Under the pieces are notes generated by a model. That model was not told where the DNA came from. It saw only the letters and a list, made by a program, of their open reading frames with translations, and made no database searches. Positions 6,855 to 9,246 of a DNA stretch of 9,246 bases are shown here, piece by piece. The position numbers and the translations under genes are program-made. Position 1 is the first letter of the stretch; the number at the start of each line of letters is the position of its first letter. The DNA lies in contig CAMWHX010000028.1 in assembly GCA_947174155.1 (NCBI GenBank), forward strand, positions 1 through 9,246. The letters are read 5' to 3'. Origin of the DNA: an uncultured Porphyromonadaceae bacterium. GTDB lineage: Bacteria; Bacteroidota; Bacteroidia; Bacteroidales; Muribaculaceae.

Positions 6855-6887
6855 TTATGCAATGAGGCGCTTTATGGGTAACTTTGC
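6855..6887 (+). promoter_or_regulatory. Proximal promoter of the DUF3244-like/peptide/radical SAM genes
   Basis: TAACTTTGC at 6879-6887 fits the Bacteroidota -7 consensus TAnnTTTG, with TTATG at 6855-6859 as an imperfect -33 element after a 19-base spacer. The predicted start near 6890 gives a leader of roughly 28 bases before the ATG at 6919, much like the spacing before the TPR gene. The element lies inside the N-terminal extension from the ATG at 6862, which argues against that earlier start. Confidence 0.65.
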
Positions 6888-6918
6888 ACCCGAAAATCTA
6901 CTAAAATTCTGTCCCATT

Positions 6919-7302
6919 ATGAAGAAAATTCTTCGACTACTATTAGGCATCTTATGTGTGCTTAGTGCAACCACGGCTTTCGCTGATGGTTTTGTCCCTC
7001 CGAAGGGTAATACCGGTATTATCATTCTTACCCCTAAACCAACTACACGTCCGCACGCTCCCTCTCTTATATATATAGAGTGTGAGTACGGGGTGGGGTA
7101 TGTGCAGTTCAGCTTCCCGGCTGAGATCTACTCGGTCAATGTGACCCTGAGCAACGACTCCTATGTCTGGACAGGGTTTGCATCCAGAGACTTCCCGAAG
7201 ATGGAGATCCCGGTTCTTACCGGTGAGTACACCATCAAGTGTGAGGCAAACGATGGCCGTGTCTTCTACGGTACGCTTGAGTTTGCCGGCTCAGACGACT
7301 AA
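6919..7302 (+). CDS. Secreted DUF3244-like small protein
   Basis: The 127-residue product has a clear signal peptide (KK at 2-3, hydrophobic ILRLLLGILCVLSATTA, cleavage after AFA at about 22). The mature part reads as a beta-sandwich: alternating strands from IYIECEYGVGYVQFSF through YSVNVTLSN and a closing TGEYTIKCEANDGRVFYGTLEF (101-122). That ending, a Gly-Glu-Tyr-Thr strand followed by G-x-x-F/Y-x-G, resembles the small secreted Bacteroidota proteins of the DUF3244 type, whose function is not established. Two cysteines remain in the mature part (C55 and C108) and could form a disulfide. The ATG at 6919 is chosen over 6862 because the signal peptide begins there and the promoter element overlaps the longer frame. 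It is the first gene after the promoter, 99 bases before the Cys-rich peptide gene. A periplasmic accessory, immunity or binding role is a guess; the family call is moderate. Confidence 0.75.
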   Translation: MKKILRLLLGILCVLSATTAFADGFVPPKGNTGIIILTPKPTTRPHAPSLIYIECEYGVGYVQFSFPAEIYSVNVTLSNDSYVWTGFASRDFPKMEIPVLTGEYTIKCEANDGRVFYGTLEFAGSDD

Positions 7303-7401
7303 GAAGGTTGTAAGACAACGTGACGAAAGAAACGTATCGGAAGGTGACTCTTGCAGTTACCGGCGAGATACATTATTCAATAACAAAATAATCTAAAAAA
7401 C

Positions 7402-7737
7402 ATGAGCGAAAAACTCAAGAGAATCGCCTCGTTTATCGAGGCGCTCCCTGTCGAGGTATCGACAGTGGACTGCGAGAGCGTGCTTCTGTCAGGAGGAGTA
7501 TTACCGGGCGGGGATTCCTCTGTAAATCAGAAAGAATGTATTAACACCTTTATTTCGTGTAACGGATCTTCCAATGGTGGGACATGTCAAAACTCCGCAT
7601 GTAATAATACCTCCAATACTGGTGCGTGTAAGAACTTGGAGGGATCTTGTGGCGGAAAGGTGTATAATGGCACCTATTGCCAGACACTTAAGAATCTGGA
7701 CTGTGGTAACTGCCAGAATGTCAACGCCTGCTACTGA
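7402..7737 (+). CDS. Cys/Asn-rich peptide with double-glycine leader, putative RiPP precursor
   Basis: The 111-residue product has a helical, charged leader (MSEKLKRIASFIEALP, then VEVSTVDCESVLL) ending in two Gly-Gly sites, SGG (30-32) and PGG (35-37). The remaining 74 residues (38-111) hold 10 cysteines (46, 53, 62, 67, 76, 83, 93, 101, 104, 110) and 14 asparagines, plus many Gly/Ser/Thr, few charges and few aromatics. Cysteine is often followed by N or Q (CN, CQ, CN, CQ, CQ), and CQN occurs twice. There is no Sec signal peptide or membrane segment. A leader, a double-glycine site, a Cys-rich core and a SPASM radical SAM gene immediately downstream are together the usual signs of a RiPP precursor, with thioether cross-links as the likely modification. 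I recognise no named precursor family. The A-rich leader before the ATG lacks a Shine-Dalgarno sequence, as is common in this phylum. An unmodified disulfide-rich peptide is the main alternative. Confidence 0.8.
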   Translation: MSEKLKRIASFIEALPVEVSTVDCESVLLSGGVLPGGDSSVNQKECINTFISCNGSSNGGTCQNSACNNTSNTGACKNLEGSCGGKVYNGTYCQTLKNLDCGNCQNVNACY

Positions 7738-7748
7738 TTTGTGTAAAT

Positions 7749-7776
7749 AGTGATAGGCGTGTAAAGAGATATCACT
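7749..7776 (+). other. Weak hairpin in the gap between precursor and radical SAM genes
   Basis: Seven-base arms AGTGATA (7749-7755) and TATCACT (7770-7776) enclose 14 bases, starting 12 bases after the precursor stop. The 137-base gap to the next ATG has no recognisable promoter. A hairpin here could trim or attenuate the transcript so that the peptide is made in excess of its enzyme, but the stem is short and may be chance. Confidence 0.3.
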
Positions 7777-7874
7777 GGCAAGACAATACTCTACGAGTAG
7801 GAAGGCAGCGGTGAATGCGTTTTCCATTTACTTCTGCTTTCCTTACTCTTAGTAATTCAATTAATCCGCATTTT

Positions 7875-9167
7875 ATGAAAATTAGTAAATATGTGTCATG
7901 TCTCCATGTCGGGGATCATACTCTGGTATACAATGCTGTTAATAACAGTTTTGTGGTGATTAAACATCATTTGGTGGATAAGTCACAACTTATTAACCTT
8001 GCGGAAAGTAGTCCGTCTCTTCACCAGCAATTGTTTGAGGCGGAGATTTATGTTCCGAAGGAAAAGGATGAAACACAGGAGTTGATTGATCGTATGCAAG
8101 AGGCTGACAGTAATATGGAGGAATATCTACTGGATATTAATCCTACACTTGACTGTAACTTCAAATGCTGGTATTGCTACGAGAATCATGTGAAAGATTC
8201 ATTGATGTCATCGGACAATGTAGGACGTGTTAAGAAGTTGATTACTGATATTGTGGGGAGAGACAGCGTCAAGTTGCTTAGTTTGGGCTTCTTTGGTGGA
8301 GAACCACTTATCGGATTCCATAAAATCGCAGCTCCATTGATTCACCATGCGGCTGAAGAATGTAAACGATTGGATAAGCAATTGAACGTGCATTTCACTA
8401 CCAATGCAGGACTGCTGGAAAATAAAATGATTGAGTTCCTGGCTGCCTACAACTGTGGCATGCAAATTACCTTTGATGGAGGAAAAAAGCGTCATGATAA
8501 GGTGCGATTTTTCAAGGGAGGAGCTGGGAGCTACGACATCATCCTCAATGGCATAAAGGACCTGTTGATACATAAAATTGGTGTTACAGTGCGAATAAAC
8601 TACGATACTAACAACGTTGATACAGTAGATTCTTTGATAAATGATATAGAGTCTTTCCCGGAAGAACTCCGTCAGTATATGACAATTGATTTTCAAAGAG
8701 TATGGCAGGACAGAGACCATCGATCTGACGAGACTGAAGCGAAGGCAATGATTTTGAGAAGGCGTTGCGGAGAATTGGGCATAAATGTTGCATGTCATTT
8801 CATACATAGAGACATCCGTTGGTCCTGTTATGCGGATAAGATTAATCATGCATTGGTCAACTATGACGGATATGTGTTTGCATGTACTGCCCGCGATTTT
8901 ACTCCTGATTCGTCAATTGGACAGTTGTCTGCCGAAGGTAAAATAATCTATCGGCCTGAGGTGATGGAAGTTCGCAGGTCTGCGAAGCTTGCAAAATCAA
9001 TTTGCCGCGAATGTCGTATCGCTCCCATATGTGGTGGCGGATGTAGTCAGAAGGCGATGGAGGGACTTGGCTTCGAAGGATGTAACCAAGGTTATTCCGA
9101 GATAGATAAGGATAATAAGATACTTGATATCTTCCAATATTCGGTAATGGGCGAGTATCCCAAATGA
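7875..9167 (+). CDS. Radical SAM/SPASM peptide maturase
   Basis: This 430-residue enzyme should bind three [4Fe-4S] clusters and use S-adenosylmethionine to make a radical on a peptide substrate. The N-terminal ~85 residues (YNAVNNSFVVIKHH and onward) resemble the small domain found ahead of the core in many peptide maturases and may hold the leader. The radical SAM motif is CNFKCWYC, with C94, C98 and C101; GGEP (141-144) is the SAM-binding motif. The C-terminal SPASM domain is complete: C318-x13-G332-x4-C337, then C377-x2-C380-x5-C386-x3-C390, then C403. The ATG at 7875 is chosen; an ATG at 7815 would add 20 residues of low-complexity sequence ahead of the typical start MKISKYV. It lies 137 bases after the Cys-rich peptide gene, its likely substrate. 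A sulfatase-maturase role is less likely, as no sulfatase is near. The chemistry is inferred. Confidence 0.92.
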   Translation: MKISKYVSCLHVGDHTLVYNAVNNSFVVIKHHLVDKSQLINLAESSPSLHQQLFEAEIYVPKEKDETQELIDRMQEADSNMEEYLLDINPTLDCNFKCWYCYENHVKDSLMSSDNVGRVKKLITDIVGRDSVKLLSLGFFGGEPLIGFHKIAAPLIHHAAEECKRLDKQLNVHFTTNAGLLENKMIEFLAAYNCGMQITFDGGKKRHDKVRFFKGGAGSYDIILNGIKDLLIHKIGVTVRINYDTNNVDTVDSLINDIESFPEELRQYMTIDFQRVWQDRDHRSDETEAKAMILRRRCGELGINVACHFIHRDIRWSCYADKINHALVNYDGYVFACTARDFTPDSSIGQLSAEGKIIYRPEVMEVRRSAKLAKSICRECRIAPICGGGCSQKAMEGLGFEGCNQGYSEIDKDNKILDIFQYSVMGEYPK

Positions 9168-9220
9168 AAAAATGTGAGTCGTGATTGATAGATTTAATAT
9201 ATAAGGCTAAAACAAAATAG

Positions 9221-9229
9221 TATTTTTGC
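9221..9229 (+). promoter_or_regulatory. Promoter-like element for a gene beyond the right edge
   Basis: TATTTTTGC matches the TAnnTTTG -7 element and lies 53 bases after the radical SAM stop in A+T-rich, non-coding DNA. No good -33 TTTG stands at the usual distance; the nearest TTTA (9193-9196) is 24 bases upstream. If real, the next gene begins its own transcript just outside the window. No terminator hairpin was seen between 9168 and 9220. Confidence 0.35.
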
Positions 9230-9246
9230 TGTTATTATATGTAAAC

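Noticed and set aside
7815..7874. Radical SAM start at the ATG at 7815
   Set aside because: The 20 extra residues look like translated leader DNA, and MKISKYV at 7875 is a typical start for this kind of enzyme.
7875..9167. Anaerobic sulfatase-maturating enzyme
   Set aside because: These also have SPASM domains, but no sulfatase is nearby, whereas a Cys-rich peptide gene lies directly upstream.
1..9246. tRNA, rRNA, CRISPR, riboswitch or integrase/attachment site
   Set aside because: Gene-free stretches are short (the longest, 6627-6918, holds the palindrome, direct repeat and promoters), and none shows a cloverleaf, spaced repeat array or other such signature.

Overview
The window reads as a chromosomal segment of a Bacteroidota bacterium, most likely of the order Bacteroidales and perhaps Muribaculaceae-like (an inference from gene types and style, not a database match). 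Supporting signs are several matches to the Bacteroidota promoter element TAnnTTTG shortly before start codons, weak or absent Shine-Dalgarno sequences, a two-ACT-domain SerB, a DUF3244-like secreted protein and a lipobox/TPR/membrane/coiled-coil regulator. No tRNA, rRNA, CRISPR array or transposase was seen.

Left part (1-4742) is G+C-rich housekeeping DNA. An ECF sigma factor (13-519) is followed by a FadL/OmpP1-type outer-membrane channel (601-1977) and phosphoserine phosphatase serB (2001-3230), all on the plus strand with short gaps. A perfect 27-bp-stem hairpin (3244-3299) separates serB from a convergent small protein of unknown function (3685-3332, minus). That gene diverges from gluQ (3783-4742), which encodes glutamyl-Q tRNA(Asp) synthetase; a small inverted repeat lies between their starts.

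Right part (4750-9246) is accessory-looking and largely A+T-rich. It starts with a 611-residue membrane-anchored TPR regulator (4791-6626) whose 5' end is G+C-balanced, whose middle is A+T-rich and whose 3' end is balanced again. Next comes a 68-bp perfect palindrome (6690-6757), two promoter-like elements and a 12-bp direct repeat. These lead into a three-gene run: a secreted DUF3244-like protein (6919-7302), a 111-residue Cys/Asn-rich peptide with double-glycine sites (7402-7737), and a radical SAM/SPASM enzyme with a complete seven-cysteine SPASM motif (7875-9167).

The best reading of the right part is a RiPP-type (ribosomally made, post-translationally modified peptide) locus. The precursor would be cross-linked by the SPASM enzyme, cleaved after a Gly-Gly and exported by a transporter outside the window, with the TPR protein as a candidate regulator. 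The precursor has 10 cysteines and 14 asparagines in a 74-residue putative core and does not match any RiPP precursor class I recognise. A further promoter-like element at 9221-9229 suggests another transcription unit beyond the right edge.
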